From NCBI RefSeq assembly GCF_001039005.1, contig NZ_LDWR01000009.1, forward strand, positions 62,001 to 126,000: DNA of 64,000 nucleotides, written 5' to 3'. Source of the DNA: Burkholderia cepacia. Its GTDB lineage: Bacteria; Pseudomonadota; Gammaproteobacteria; Burkholderiales; Burkholderiaceae. Of the stretch, positions 27,556 through 36,365 are shown in pieces. How positions within the stretch are numbered: position 1 is the first letter of the stretch; each line of letters starts with the position of its first letter. The notes under the pieces are model-generated. The model was not told the DNA's origin. It saw only the letters and a program-made list of their open reading frames with translations, and searched no databases. A program made the position numbers and the translations under genes.

Positions 27556-27599
27556 ATGGTTGGAAGGATTCCTAATGAAATTGGAAACTATCCAACCAT
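27556..27599. promoter_or_regulatory. Inverted repeat upstream of the APC transporter
   Basis: ATGGTTGGA at 27556 and TCCAACCAT at 27591 are perfect complements with a 26-base gap. A TTGTGC at 27621 and TACACT at 27646 (19-base spacing) downstream may be the promoter. The repeat could be a regulator site just upstream of it. Confidence 0.4.
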
Positions 27600-27687
27600 A
27601 TCCCGGAATTTTTTTGATGATTGTGCAAGAATGCGCAAAGGTTGTTACACTGCGCCTCTTGTGCGGAGTCATCACAGGAGGAATTGG

Positions 27688-29343
27688 ATGAGTCAGGCAG
27701 GACTGCGTGCGAACCGCACCAGTGATGTTGAGGCAACCATCTCACATGATTCGACGGGCCACACGCTGCATCGTGGCCTGACTTGGAAAGACGCATTCTG
27801 GGTAACGAGCGGCGTGCCGGCAGGCGTGCTGTTCACGATCGGCGGCGTATGCGCGACGATCGGCCAGCCCGCGTGGGCGATCTGGATCGCCGCGATCACG
27901 ATGGGGCTGATTCAAAGCGCGACTTATGCGGAAATATCGGGACTATTTCCCCATAAATCGGGCGGCGCGTCGGTGTATGGCGCGATCGGCTGGGTCCGTT
28001 ACAGCAAGCTGATTGCCCCGGTGTCCGTGTGGTGCAACTGGCTCGCGTGGTCGCCGATGCTCGCGCTCGGCTGCGGCCTCGCGGCGAGTTATGCGCTCAC
28101 GAGTCTCTTTCCCGCCAACGCGGCGGTGCTGCACTGGCAGCTCAAGGTTGCGGATCTCGGGTTCATCAAGCCGGGTCTGTCCCTGCGGATCAACGCGACG
28201 TTCATCATCGCAACGATCCTGCTTCTCATCACGTTCAAGCTTCAACACAGCGGTGCATCGAAGGCTGCGCGCACGCAGCGTATTCTCGGCATTGCGTCGC
28301 TCACGCCGCTGTTGATCGTCGGCATCGTGCCGTTCGTCACCGGCGACGTGCCGATGTCGAACCTGCTTCCGCTGCTGCCGCTCGGTCACGACGCGCACGG
28401 CAACCTCACGACCGCGACGTTCGGCTCGTGGAACGGGCAAGGCGTCACGATGGCGCTCGGCGCGATGTTCATGGCCGGCTGGGCGTCGTACGGTTTCGAA
28501 ACGGCCGTGTGCTACACGCGCGAATTCCGCGATCCGCGCCGTGACACCGCGAAGGCGATCTTCTGGTCGGGCGCATTGTGCCTCGTCGTGATGACGCTCG
28601 TGCCGCTGGCGTTCCAGGGCGCGCTCGGCACGCGGGCGATGCTCGATCCGTCGATCGGTGATGGCACCGGCGTGGCGGCCGCGATGGCGAAGATCGTCGG
28701 CGGCGGCGCATGGGTCGCGAATGCGGTCGTCGTGATGCTGATGCTGTCGATCCTGCTGATCGTGATGACGTCGATGATGGGCTCGTCGCGCACGCTGTAT
28801 CAGGCGTCGGTCGACGGCTGGCTGCCGAAGTACCTGTCGCACGTGAACGAGCACGGCTCGCCCACGCGCGCGATGTGGACCGATCTCGGCTTCAACCTCG
28901 TGTTGCTGATGATGTCGGACTACATGACGGTGCTGTCGATCTCGAACGTCTGCTACATGTTGTTCGTATTCCTGAATCTTCAGTCGGGCTGGATTCACCG
29001 GATGGATCGCGGCAACTGGGATCGGCCGTTCCGCTGCCCGACCTGGCTGCTCGTCGGCGGCGCGATCTGCGGTTATGCGAACCTCGTTTATGTCGGCGCA
29101 GGCGCGAACCTGCAGGGTGACGGCACACTGCGCAACGGGCTGATCGCGATGCTGCTGATCGTGCCGGTGTTCCTCTATCGTCACTACTGGCAGGATCGCG
29201 GCCGGTTCCCCGCACAGATGCAGCGCGACATGGAGCTCGAAGTGCCGAAGCGCGCGATGTGGCTGAATCTGATGCCTTATGCAGCGCTGATCGGTGCGGG
29301 GCTGACGATCTGGTTGTCGTATTACTTCGCGTGGGCGAAGTGA
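27688..29343 (+). CDS. APC-superfamily transporter of the betaine cluster
   Basis: A 551-residue permease with about 12 TM helices in the amino acid-polyamine-organocation family. The first helix pair shows the family signature (FWVTSGVPAGVLFTIGG), and an IQSATYAEISGLFPHKSGGA segment follows. The long inner segments and GSSRTLYQASVDGWLPKYL resemble ethanolamine/choline-like members. The start is the ATG at 27688 with an AGGAGGAA ribosome site. Its place at the end of the gbc cluster suggests uptake of betaine, choline, carnitine or a related amine, but the substrate is not shown by sequence. Confidence 0.85.
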   Translation: MSQAGLRANRTSDVEATISHDSTGHTLHRGLTWKDAFWVTSGVPAGVLFTIGGVCATIGQPAWAIWIAAITMGLIQSATYAEISGLFPHKSGGASVYGAIGWVRYSKLIAPVSVWCNWLAWSPMLALGCGLAASYALTSLFPANAAVLHWQLKVADLGFIKPGLSLRINATFIIATILLLITFKLQHSGASKAARTQRILGIASLTPLLIVGIVPFVTGDVPMSNLLPLLPLGHDAHGNLTTATFGSWNGQGVTMALGAMFMAGWASYGFETAVCYTREFRDPRRDTAKAIFWSGALCLVVMTLVPLAFQGALGTRAMLDPSIGDGTGVAAAMAKIVGGGAWVANAVVVMLMLSILLIVMTSMMGSSRTLYQASVDGWLPKYLSHVNEHGSPTRAMWTDLGFNLVLLMMSDYMTVLSISNVCYMLFVFLNLQSGWIHRMDRGNWDRPFRCPTWLLVGGAICGYANLVYVGAGANLQGDGTLRNGLIAMLLIVPVFLYRHYWQDRGRFPAQMQRDMELEVPKRAMWLNLMPYAALIGAGLTIWLSYYFAWAK

Positions 29344-29365
29344 CGCGTCTGTCCGTGTAACGGTG

Positions 29366-29398
29366 CGCAGCGTCCGGAAACCGCACACGGACGCTGCG
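29366..29398 (+). other. Perfect hairpin after the APC transporter
   Basis: CGCAGCGTCCG pairs exactly with CGGACGCTGCG over an 11-base loop. No T-run follows, so it may stabilise the transcript end ahead of the following terminator. Confidence 0.55.
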
Positions 29399-29421
29399 AT
29401 CGATCTCGTGGCAGGCAACGA

Positions 29422-29456
29422 AGCCCGACCGGCTTGCAAGCGGTCGGGCTTTCGTC
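29422..29456 (+). terminator. Intrinsic terminator ending the betaine block
   Basis: AGCCCGACCG and CGGTCGGGCT form a perfect 10-base-pair stem around nine bases, followed by TTCGTCGTT. It separates the betaine transcript from the tetR gene. Confidence 0.8.
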
Positions 29457-29512
29457 GTTCAGGGCCGGCAGCGTTGCCGGCATGGGCGGTGTATTCACGC
29501 AATCGAGACCGC

Positions 29513-29541
29513 TTGATTTTGGGAATGATCGGTTCTAATAT
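29513..29541 (+). promoter_or_regulatory. tetR promoter with overlapping operator
   Basis: TTGATT at 29513 and TAATAT at 29536 are separated by 17 bases, a near-ideal sigma-70 promoter. The spacer holds GAATGATCGGTTC (29523-29535), an imperfect palindrome found again twice downstream. This fits autorepression by the TetR protein. Confidence 0.7.
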
Positions 29542-29549
29542 CCGTTCTC

Positions 29550-30167
29550 ATGAGCCCGATCCCGACTCCTTCCGGCTCCCGCGACAGGGGGCGTCCACGC
29601 GAATTCGACACCGACGAGGTGATCGACGCCGCCGCGCGCGTGTTCTGGGAGCAGGGGTATCACGCGACGTCGATCGACGCATTGTGCGACGCGACCGGCG
29701 TGTTTCGCGGCAGCCTGTATCGGACGTTCGGCGACAAGCACGGGTTGCTGGTCGCCGCGTTCGACCGTTATGCGGAAGGCGCGGTGGCACGGCTCAAGGA
29801 GCGTCTCGCGGCGGATCTCCAGCCGCGGCAGGCGCTCAGAGAGGCGCTCATGCACTATACGAAAGTCGGTGCGCGCCTGTCGGAGCGTCGCGGCTGTTTC
29901 ATCACGAACGCGGCCATCGAACTGCTGCCCGGCGACGACGAACTGCGCCCGCACATCGAGTCGACGCTGCTGCGCATCGCCACGCAACTGAGCCTCGCCG
30001 TGGCGCGCGGCCAGCAGTCGGGCGACTTCGATCGGAACCTCGATCCGGAAGACGTCGGCCGGTTCCTGCTTTGCCTGATCCAGGGCATGCGCGTGCTGGG
30101 CAAGTCGAGTGCGTCGGAGGCGGAGCTAACATCGATCGTCGATATCGCGGTGCGGGCACTGACCTGA
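29550..30167 (+). CDS. TetR/AcrR-family repressor
   Basis: A 205-residue regulator. The helix-turn-helix spans residues 17-60 (FDTDEVIDAAARVFWEQGYH, then SIDALCDATGVFRGSLYRTFG). The C-terminal part contains RLSERRGCFITNAAIELL, typical of the subfamily near YxaF/QacR-like repressors of efflux and reductase genes. The start lies eight bases beyond the -10 box, so the leader is nearly absent. The EamA exporter gene downstream shares the operator motif, making it the likely target. Confidence 0.88.
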   Translation: MSPIPTPSGSRDRGRPREFDTDEVIDAAARVFWEQGYHATSIDALCDATGVFRGSLYRTFGDKHGLLVAAFDRYAEGAVARLKERLAADLQPRQALREALMHYTKVGARLSERRGCFITNAAIELLPGDDELRPHIESTLLRIATQLSLAVARGQQSGDFDRNLDPEDVGRFLLCLIQGMRVLGKSSASEAELTSIVDIAVRALT

Positions 30168-30185
30168 TTTTTTTGATTATTTTGA

Positions 30186-30199
30186 GAATGATCGGTTTC
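30186..30199 (+). promoter_or_regulatory. Second TetR-type operator
   Basis: GAATGATCGGTTTC, almost identical to the operator at 29523, follows a TTGATT at 30173. It sits 134 bases before the EamA gene and probably overlaps its promoter. Confidence 0.6.
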
Positions 30200-30321
30200 A
30201 AATATTAGGCATTCCCCATGCCTCCATCGAGACCGTGAAGGGCAGGCAAAACCGGCAAGAAAATTAACAAACCGCCGCCGCTGCGCACCGTCGCACCGGC
30301 ATCATCTTTCGATTAATTTGG

Positions 30322-30333
30322 GAACGATCGTTC
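30322..30333 (+). promoter_or_regulatory. Third operator, perfect palindrome at the EamA start
   Basis: GAACGATCGTTC is a perfect 12-base palindrome ending immediately before the ATG at 30334. It has the same core as the two upstream sites. Confidence 0.6.
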
Positions 30334-31326
30334 ATGAATAATACGCATATCGCAATGCCCGCCGCGAGCGCGTACGGGAAAGGTATCGTCGCATGCGTGA
30401 CCGCGACGATCCTGATGGGCGTGATGTTCCCGGTGATGACCGATGCGTTGCGGTACATCGATCCCTTCACGTTCACGTCGCTGCGTTACCTGGTCGCCGG
30501 TACCGGCTTCATCGTGTTGCTGCGGATCGTCGAAGGGCCGGGTGCGTTCCGGCCTGCCGGCGAGTCCGTGCCGTTCGCGTGGCTGCTCGGTTCGATCGGC
30601 TTCTGCGGATTCGGATCGTTCGTGTTCCTGGGCCAGCAACTGGCCGGCGACGAAGGCGCGCTGACCGCGTCGATCATGATGGCGACACAGCCGATGATGG
30701 GGCTCCTGCTCAACGCGCTGGTGCGGCGCGTCGCGCCGGCCTTGGTATCGGTGCTGTTCGTCGTGCTGTCCTTTACCGGCGTTGCGCTCGTCATCACGCG
30801 CGGCGGCGTGATGGCCGCGCTGCACGCACCGCAGCACTACGCGGCCAATGCGCTGATCATCGTCGGTGCGTTGTGCTGGGTCGTCTATACGTTCGGCGCG
30901 GCGCGCTTCACCCGCTGGTCGGCACTGAAATACACGACCGTCACGACGTGGCTCGGACTGACCACGATCGTCGCGGTCAATCTGGTGCTGGTCGCCACGC
31001 ACCGGATCGCCGCGCCGTCACTGGCCGAGGTGCACGCGGTCCTGCCGCATCTCGCGTACATGGGGCCGGTGGCCGGCTTCGGCGCGATCCTGCTGTGGAT
31101 GACCGGCAACCGGAACCTGGGGCCGATGAATGGCGTGCTGTTCATGGACATCGTGCCCATCACGGCATTCATCGTGTCTGCCTTCACGGGCGTGGTGCCC
31201 AATCGCGCGCAGATCGTGGGCGCCGCGCTGACGGGCGTGGCGCTGATCCTCAACAACCTGTACTTGCGGCGCCGCGCGCGGCGACTCGCGCCAGCGACTG
31301 CGCGCATGCCGTCGGCTTCCGCGTGA
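30334..31326 (+). CDS. EamA/DMT-family exporter
   Basis: A 330-residue drug/metabolite transporter with ten hydrophobic segments in two EamA halves. Examples are ILMGVMFPVMTDAL with FTFTSLRYLVAG in the first half, and ALCWVVYTFGAARFTRW with LGPMNGVLFMDIVPITAF in the second. It is the only gene between the tetR pair and purU and carries the repressor motif at its start, so induction by a toxic metabolite is likely. The substrate is unknown. The ribosome site is weak because the operator occupies its place. Confidence 0.85.
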   Translation: MNNTHIAMPAASAYGKGIVACVTATILMGVMFPVMTDALRYIDPFTFTSLRYLVAGTGFIVLLRIVEGPGAFRPAGESVPFAWLLGSIGFCGFGSFVFLGQQLAGDEGALTASIMMATQPMMGLLLNALVRRVAPALVSVLFVVLSFTGVALVITRGGVMAALHAPQHYAANALIIVGALCWVVYTFGAARFTRWSALKYTTVTTWLGLTTIVAVNLVLVATHRIAAPSLAEVHAVLPHLAYMGPVAGFGAILLWMTGNRNLGPMNGVLFMDIVPITAFIVSAFTGVVPNRAQIVGAALTGVALILNNLYLRRRARRLAPATARMPSASA

Positions 31327-31358
31327 CGGACGGCCCATCCGGCGCGTAGCGTACCCGC

Positions 31359-32243
31359 TTATGAAAACACCACCGTCCGATCGCCGTTCAAAAACACGCG
31401 TCGCTCGATGAATGCCTTCACTGCACGCGCGAGCGTGATCGATTCGACGTCACGCCCCACCGCGAGCAGCTGCTCCGGCCGCAGCGCGTGATCGACGCGC
31501 TCGACGACCTGCTCGATGATCGGGCCTTCGTCGAGATCGTCGGTGACGAAGTGCGCGGTCGCGCCGATCAGCTTCACGCCGCGCGCATGCGCCTGGTGAT
31601 ACGGTTTCGCGCCCTTGAAGCCGGGCAGGAACGAGTGATGGATGTTGATCGCGCGGTTCGCGAGTTTCGCGCTCGTTTCCTGCGACAGCACCTGCATGTA
31701 GCGCGCGAGGATCACGAGCTCGGCACCGCTCGATTCGAAGAAGTCGAGCCACTGCGCTTCCTGCTGCGCCTTGGTGTCGGCAGTGATCGGGAAATGCCGG
31801 AACGGCAGCCCGTGCTGCGCGGCGAGCGGCTCGAAGTCGGGATGGTTCGACACGATGCCGACGATATCCATCTTCAGTTCGCCCATCCGCCAGCGGAACA
31901 GCAGGTCCGCGAGGCAGTGCTCGAGCTTCGACACCATGATCATCACTTTCGGCCGCGCGTTCACGTCGTGGATCGCCCATTGCATGTCGCCGTCGTGGCC
32001 GCCGAGCGCGGCCGCGATCGGCGCGAACTCCTGGCGCAGCGCGTCGATCTGCAGCGTTTCATCCGTCGGATGAAAGACGCAGCGCACGAAGAAACGGTTG
32101 CTGAGATCGTCGTCGAACACGTTCAGCGCATCGACATAACAGCGATGGCGATCGAGAAAGCCGACGACGGCGGCGACCTGGCCGGCCGCGCTCGGGCACG
32201 ACAGTGTCAGGACGAATTGATCGGGGCGGTGCTCGGCGGTCAT
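31359..32243 (-). CDS. purU: Formyltetrahydrofolate deformylase PurU
   Basis: A 294-residue enzyme that hydrolyses 10-formyl-tetrahydrofolate to formate and tetrahydrofolate. It has an N-terminal ACT domain (FVLTLSCPSAAGQVAAVVGF), the formyl-transferase fold with KVMIMVSKLEHCLADLLFR, and active-site Asn, His and Asp in INIHHSFLPGFKGA and HFVTDDLDEGPI. PurU is common beside one-carbon-releasing pathways and accompanies fdhA and sarcosine genes in Pseudomonas. Here it would rebalance folate C1 units from methyl-group oxidation. Confidence 0.94.
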   Translation of the reverse strand: MTAEHRPDQFVLTLSCPSAAGQVAAVVGFLDRHRCYVDALNVFDDDLSNRFFVRCVFHPTDETLQIDALRQEFAPIAAALGGHDGDMQWAIHDVNARPKVMIMVSKLEHCLADLLFRWRMGELKMDIVGIVSNHPDFEPLAAQHGLPFRHFPITADTKAQQEAQWLDFFESSGAELVILARYMQVLSQETSAKLANRAINIHHSFLPGFKGAKPYHQAHARGVKLIGATAHFVTDDLDEGPIIEQVVERVDHALRPEQLLAVGRDVESITLARAVKAFIERRVFLNGDRTVVFS

Positions 32244-32416
32244 GAGACTCCTCGGTTTGCATGGGGCGCACGGCCGTGCGGCGGCGCACGAAAGCGCCGC
32301 GCCGCGCGGTTGGCGGGAGGCTCAAGTAAATCAGGACGATTTTGGGGAGGATAGAACCAACGCGCCGTGTGGCTGGTATCGGCGCGCCAGCGCGCGGAGG
32401 GGGCAGGCTCGGCGCG

Positions 32417-33322
32417 TCAGGCGCTCGCGCACGCGTCGAGCAGCCAGCGCCGGAACACGTGGGTCGCGTCCGGCTCGGGCCGTTGCGGCGGCCGCACCAG
32501 GAAGTAGCCGCGCGATGTGACGACGGGCGCGTCGACGAGCTTCACGAGCTGGCCGGACGCGACGAGCTCGTCGACGAGCGGCGACCAGCCGAGCGCGACG
32601 CCTTCGCCGAGCAGCGCCGCGTGGATCACGAGCGCGTAGCTGTTGAAAGTCACGCCGCGCGCGGCGGCGGCCGTGTCGAGGCCGTGCGCGTCGAACCAGC
32701 CGGACCACGACAGCCAGCGCTCGGGGCGCGTCGGCTGCACGTGCAGCAGCGGCAGCGCGAGCAATTGGTCGGCCCGCGCGACGTGCGGGTGCGCATTGCG
32801 GAACGCGGGCGAGCACACGGGCGTGACGGATTCGGGGAAGAGCCGCGCAGCCGTGCACGACGGCCAGTGGCCGTCGCCGAACAGGATCGCGATGTCGCCG
32901 TGGTCGCGCTGCGCGTCGTAATCCTGTGACGTGACCACGCGCACGTCGACATCCGGCATCACGCGCTTCAGGCCCGCCAGGCGCGGCATCAGCCAGTAGG
33001 TCGCGAAGCCGAAGTCGGTGACGATCGTGAGCGCGCCATGCTCGCGGCGCGCGCGCAGCGTCGCGGTGGCGCCGCGCAGCGTGTCGAGGCTCAGCCGCAC
33101 GGCTTCGTACAGGCACTCGCCGTCGGCCGTCAGCGTGACGCCGCGCGGGCTGCGCTCGAACAGCGGCACGCCGAGCTCGGCCTCGAGCTGGAACACCTGC
33201 TGGCTCACCGCCGGCTGCGTCGAGCCGAGCTCGCGCGCGGCGGCCGTGAAGCTCGCGAGCCGGGCAGCCGATTCGAACGCGCGCAGCGCCTGCATCGACG
33301 GTAACGGTTCGGATTTCGACAT
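32417..33322 (-). CDS. LysR-family regulator, probably of betC
   Basis: A 301-residue LysR protein. The N-terminal HTH covers residues 8-66 (MQALRAFESAARLASFTAAA, TQPAVSQQVFQLEAELGVPL). The substrate-binding half resembles the GcvA group (LTIVTDFGFATYWLMPRLAGL). GAGGGG lies four bases before the chosen ATG at 33322; the frame extends 26 codons further without support. It is divergent from choline sulfatase across a 240-base gap, the usual place of the choline-sulfate-responsive regulator, so control of betC is likely. Confidence 0.87.
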   Translation of the reverse strand: MSKSEPLPSMQALRAFESAARLASFTAAARELGSTQPAVSQQVFQLEAELGVPLFERSPRGVTLTADGECLYEAVRLSLDTLRGATATLRARREHGALTIVTDFGFATYWLMPRLAGLKRVMPDVDVRVVTSQDYDAQRDHGDIAILFGDGHWPSCTAARLFPESVTPVCSPAFRNAHPHVARADQLLALPLLHVQPTRPERWLSWSGWFDAHGLDTAAAARGVTFNSYALVIHAALLGEGVALGWSPLVDELVASGQLVKLVDAPVVTSRGYFLVRPPQRPEPDATHVFRRWLLDACASA

Positions 33323-33562
33323 AAGCCCCTCTAATGGCCCCATAAGGGCAGGACGCCTACCCGCCCGAATTCGGGCGGGTGATAGTGCATCGGACGGCAC
33401 GGCACGCGCGCTTCACGGCCGCAGCACCCGGCCTTCCGCGATTCTAGCCAGTCGCGACGGGCACGCGCGGCACTTTCTGCGGGCCGCGTCCGTCATGCCG
33501 GACGTCTCGCTGCCCGAGCGGCGCGCCGTTCCATTCGAACACCGCTTTCCCCACGACCGCCG

Positions 33563-35098
33563 ATGACGAACCCGACACCCAACATCCTGATCCTGATGGC
33601 CGACCAGCTCACGCCGTTCGCGCTGCCGGCGTACGGCAACCGCGTCGCGCGCACGCCGACGCTCGACCGGCTCGCCGCGCAAGGCGTGGTGTTCGACGCC
33701 GCGTACTGCGCGAGCCCGCTGTGCGCGCCGTCGCGTTTCTCGCTGCTGACCGGCAAGCTGCCATCGGGGATCGGCGCCTACGATAACGCCGCCGAATTGC
33801 CGGCGCAAACGCTGACGTTCGCGCACTACCTGCGCGCGGGCGGCTACCGGACGATGCTGTCCGGCAAGATGCATTTTTGCGGGCCCGACCAGCTGCACGG
33901 CTTCGAGGAGCGGCTCACGACCGACATCTATCCGGCCGATTTCGGCTGGGTGCCCGACTGGGACAGCCCGGCCGAGCGGCCGAGCTGGTATCACAACATG
34001 AGTTCGGTGCTGGAGGCCGGCCCGTGCGTGCGCACCAACCAGCTCGATTTCGACGACGAGGTCACGTTCGCCGCGAAGCAGAAGCTGTACGACGTCGCGC
34101 GCGAACGCGCGGCCGGCCACGATGCACGGCCGTTCTGCATGGTCGTGTCGCTGACCCATCCGCACGACCCGTATGCGATCACGCGCGAATACTGGGACCT
34201 GTACCGCGACGACGAGATCGACATGCCGGCCGTGCGGCTCGGCGCGGCGGACAGCGACCCGCATTCGCAGCGGCTGCGCTTCGTCTGCGAGAACGACCGC
34301 ACGCCGCCGACCGACGCGCAGATCCGCGCCGCGCGCCGTGCGTACTACGGCGCGACGTCCTACGTCGACACGCAGTTCGGCAGCGTGCTGGCTGCGCTCG
34401 AGCAGTGCGGGTTCGCCGACGACACGATCGTGATCGTCACGTCGGACCACGGCGACATGCTCGGCGAGCGCGGGCTCTGGTACAAGATGACGTTCTTCGA
34501 AGGCGGCTGCCGCGTGCCGCTGATCGTCCATGCGCCGGGCCGTTTCAACGCTGCGCGCGTGCACGGCCCCGTGTCGCACGTCGACCTGCTGCCGACCCTC
34601 GTCGACCTGGCCGGCGCAGCGCCCGCCGGAGGCTGGCCCGACCCTGTCGACGGTGCGAGCCTCGTGCCGCACCTGCACGGCACGCCTGCGCACGATGTCG
34701 CGCTCGGCGAATACCTCGCGGAAGGCGCGGTCGCGCCGGTCGTGATGATTCGCCGCGGCGACTGGAAGTACGTGCATTGCCCGGCCGATCCCGACCAGCT
34801 TTACAACGTCGCGGACGACCCGCGCGAGCTGACGAACCTGGCCGGCACACCGGAAGCCGCCAACGTGCTCGCCGCGTTCCGTGCGCAAGCCGCGCAACGC
34901 TGGAACCTGCCCGAACTCGACCGGCAGGTGCGCGCGAGCCAGCGGCGCCGGCGCTTCCATTACGCGGCGACGACGCAGGGCCGCATCCACGCGTGGGACT
35001 GGCAGCCGTTCACCGACGCGAGCCAGCGTTACATGCGCAATCACATCGAACTCGACACGCTCGAGGCGATGGCGCGTTTTCCGCGTGTCGGGCGCTGA
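33563..35098 (+). CDS. betC: Choline sulfatase BetC
   Basis: A 511-residue sulfatase that splits choline-O-sulfate to choline and sulfate. The N-terminal calcium site is in NILILMADQLTPFALP. The formylglycine motif is CAPSRFSLLTG, with Cys in the modified position. TSDHGDMLGERGLWYK gives the second metal and conserved region, and the choline sulfatase C-terminal domain ends near YMRNHIELDTLEAMARFPR. It is followed 45 bases later by a choline-type binding protein, giving a choline-sulfate use unit. Downstream betBA genes are absent here. Confidence 0.94.
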   Translation: MTNPTPNILILMADQLTPFALPAYGNRVARTPTLDRLAAQGVVFDAAYCASPLCAPSRFSLLTGKLPSGIGAYDNAAELPAQTLTFAHYLRAGGYRTMLSGKMHFCGPDQLHGFEERLTTDIYPADFGWVPDWDSPAERPSWYHNMSSVLEAGPCVRTNQLDFDDEVTFAAKQKLYDVARERAAGHDARPFCMVVSLTHPHDPYAITREYWDLYRDDEIDMPAVRLGAADSDPHSQRLRFVCENDRTPPTDAQIRAARRAYYGATSYVDTQFGSVLAALEQCGFADDTIVIVTSDHGDMLGERGLWYKMTFFEGGCRVPLIVHAPGRFNAARVHGPVSHVDLLPTLVDLAGAAPAGGWPDPVDGASLVPHLHGTPAHDVALGEYLAEGAVAPVVMIRRGDWKYVHCPADPDQLYNVADDPRELTNLAGTPEAANVLAAFRAQAAQRWNLPELDRQVRASQRRRRFHYAATTQGRIHAWDWQPFTDASQRYMRNHIELDTLEAMARFPRVGR

Positions 35099-35143
35099 GT
35101 GTCCCGCATCGCGAACCTGAACGAACGACGGAGGAAGCGGACG

Positions 35144-36109
35144 ATGGAACGGCAATGCAAAACAGCAATCCGGATCGGCGCGGCGCTTGCCGCGGCCGCC
35201 TGCCTGATGACGACGCAGGGCGCGCACGGGGCCGACCCGCAGACGTGCGGCGACGTGAAGATGGCGGCGCCCGGCTGGACCGACATCGACGCGACGAACG
35301 CGATGGCGGGCGTCGTGCTGAAGGCGCTTGGCTACCGGCAGGACGTGGCGAACCTGTCGGTGCCGATCACGTACCAGGGGCTCAAGAAAGGGCAGGTCGA
35401 CGTGTTCCTCGGCAACTGGATGCCCGCGCAGGCGCCGCTCGTGAAGCCGTTCGTCGACGAGAAGTCGATCGACGTGCTGCACGCGAACCTGAGCGGCGCG
35501 AAGTTCACGCTCGCCGTGCCCGACTACGTGGCGGCCGCGGGCGTGCATACGTTCGCCGATCTCGCGCGCTACGCCGATCGCTTCGGCGGCAAGATCTACG
35601 GGATCGAGCCCGGTGCGCCCGCGAACCAGAACATCAAGCGGATGCTGTCCGACCATGCGCTCGGCCCGGCGAACTGGTCGCTCGTCGAATCGAGCGAGAC
35701 GGGCATGCTCACGCAGGTCGAGCGCGCGGTGCGCGACAAGCGCTGGATCGTGTTTCTCGGCTGGGAGCCGCACCTGATGAACACGAAGTTCCACCTGACC
35801 TACCTGTCCGGCGGCGATACCTATTTCGGCCCGAACTACGGTGGCGCGACGGTCAACACGGTTACGCGTGCCGGGTTTGCCGGCCAGTGCGCGAACCTGG
35901 CGCGGCTGTTCCGGCAGATGACGTTCTCCGTCGACGTCGAGAACCGGATGATCGCCGACATGCTCGACCACAAAACCTCGCCCGCACTTGCGGCGCAGCA
36001 TGCGCTGAAGGCCGACCCGGCGCTGGTCGCCGGCTGGCTGGATGGCGTGACGACCGCCGCCGGCGCACCGGGCCTGCCGGCCGTGCGCGCGGCCCTCGAC
36101 AGCCATTGA
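35144..36109 (+). CDS. Choline/betaine-type periplasmic binding protein (ChoX-like)
   Basis: A 321-residue substrate-binding protein with a signal peptide cut near residue 29 (AHG/AD). The choline-binding pattern is MAAPGWTDIDATNAMAG, LGNWMPAQAP, KIYGIEPGAPANQNI and FLGWEPHLMN. It is close in sequence to the binding protein at 63003 and distinct from that at 26656. Its place after betC suggests capture of choline or choline sulfate. No permease or ATPase genes follow; the next gene is a porin. The ATG at 35144 has GGAGG upstream. Confidence 0.88.
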   Translation: MERQCKTAIRIGAALAAAACLMTTQGAHGADPQTCGDVKMAAPGWTDIDATNAMAGVVLKALGYRQDVANLSVPITYQGLKKGQVDVFLGNWMPAQAPLVKPFVDEKSIDVLHANLSGAKFTLAVPDYVAAAGVHTFADLARYADRFGGKIYGIEPGAPANQNIKRMLSDHALGPANWSLVESSETGMLTQVERAVRDKRWIVFLGWEPHLMNTKFHLTYLSGGDTYFGPNYGGATVNTVTRAGFAGQCANLARLFRQMTFSVDVENRMIADMLDHKTSPALAAQHALKADPALVAGWLDGVTTAAGAPGLPAVRAALDSH

Positions 36110-36365
36110 CCACCCCTCTGGCGGCCGGTTTTTGCCGCGCCGCCTGTCTACGTGTTTTCCCGACCGGTCGCATCGTGACCATTTGGTGTCGCCTTCAGAC
36201 GGGTGACCCGAAATATGGGTTTGTATTTTTCGCCAATGGCTGCGTTATTGCGAAAAACGAAATGCCGGAGCCAGCGGGCGCACTGAATTCGAATCCACCG
36301 GCGCATCGGGGTACGCGCCGGGACGAGGTTCTTTCCATCGAACGGTTCAGGGAGGGTGGTCGATA
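36110..36365. other. Gap upstream of the porin
   Basis: 256 bases with no gene. TTTTTCGC at 36226 and GCGAAAAA at 36250 form an 8-base inverted repeat with a 16-base gap, in the region expected for the porin promoter. GGAGGG lies just before the porin start. Confidence 0.5.

Noticed and set aside
27549..27616. Intrinsic terminator before the APC transporter
   Set aside because: The inverted repeat has a 26-base loop and the T-run begins ten bases after the stem, which is not a standard terminator geometry.
33413..36106. A minus-strand open frame of about 900 codons opposite betC and the choline-binding protein
   Set aside because: The product is His/Arg/Val-rich and without domains, whereas both plus-strand genes have full catalytic or binding motifs.
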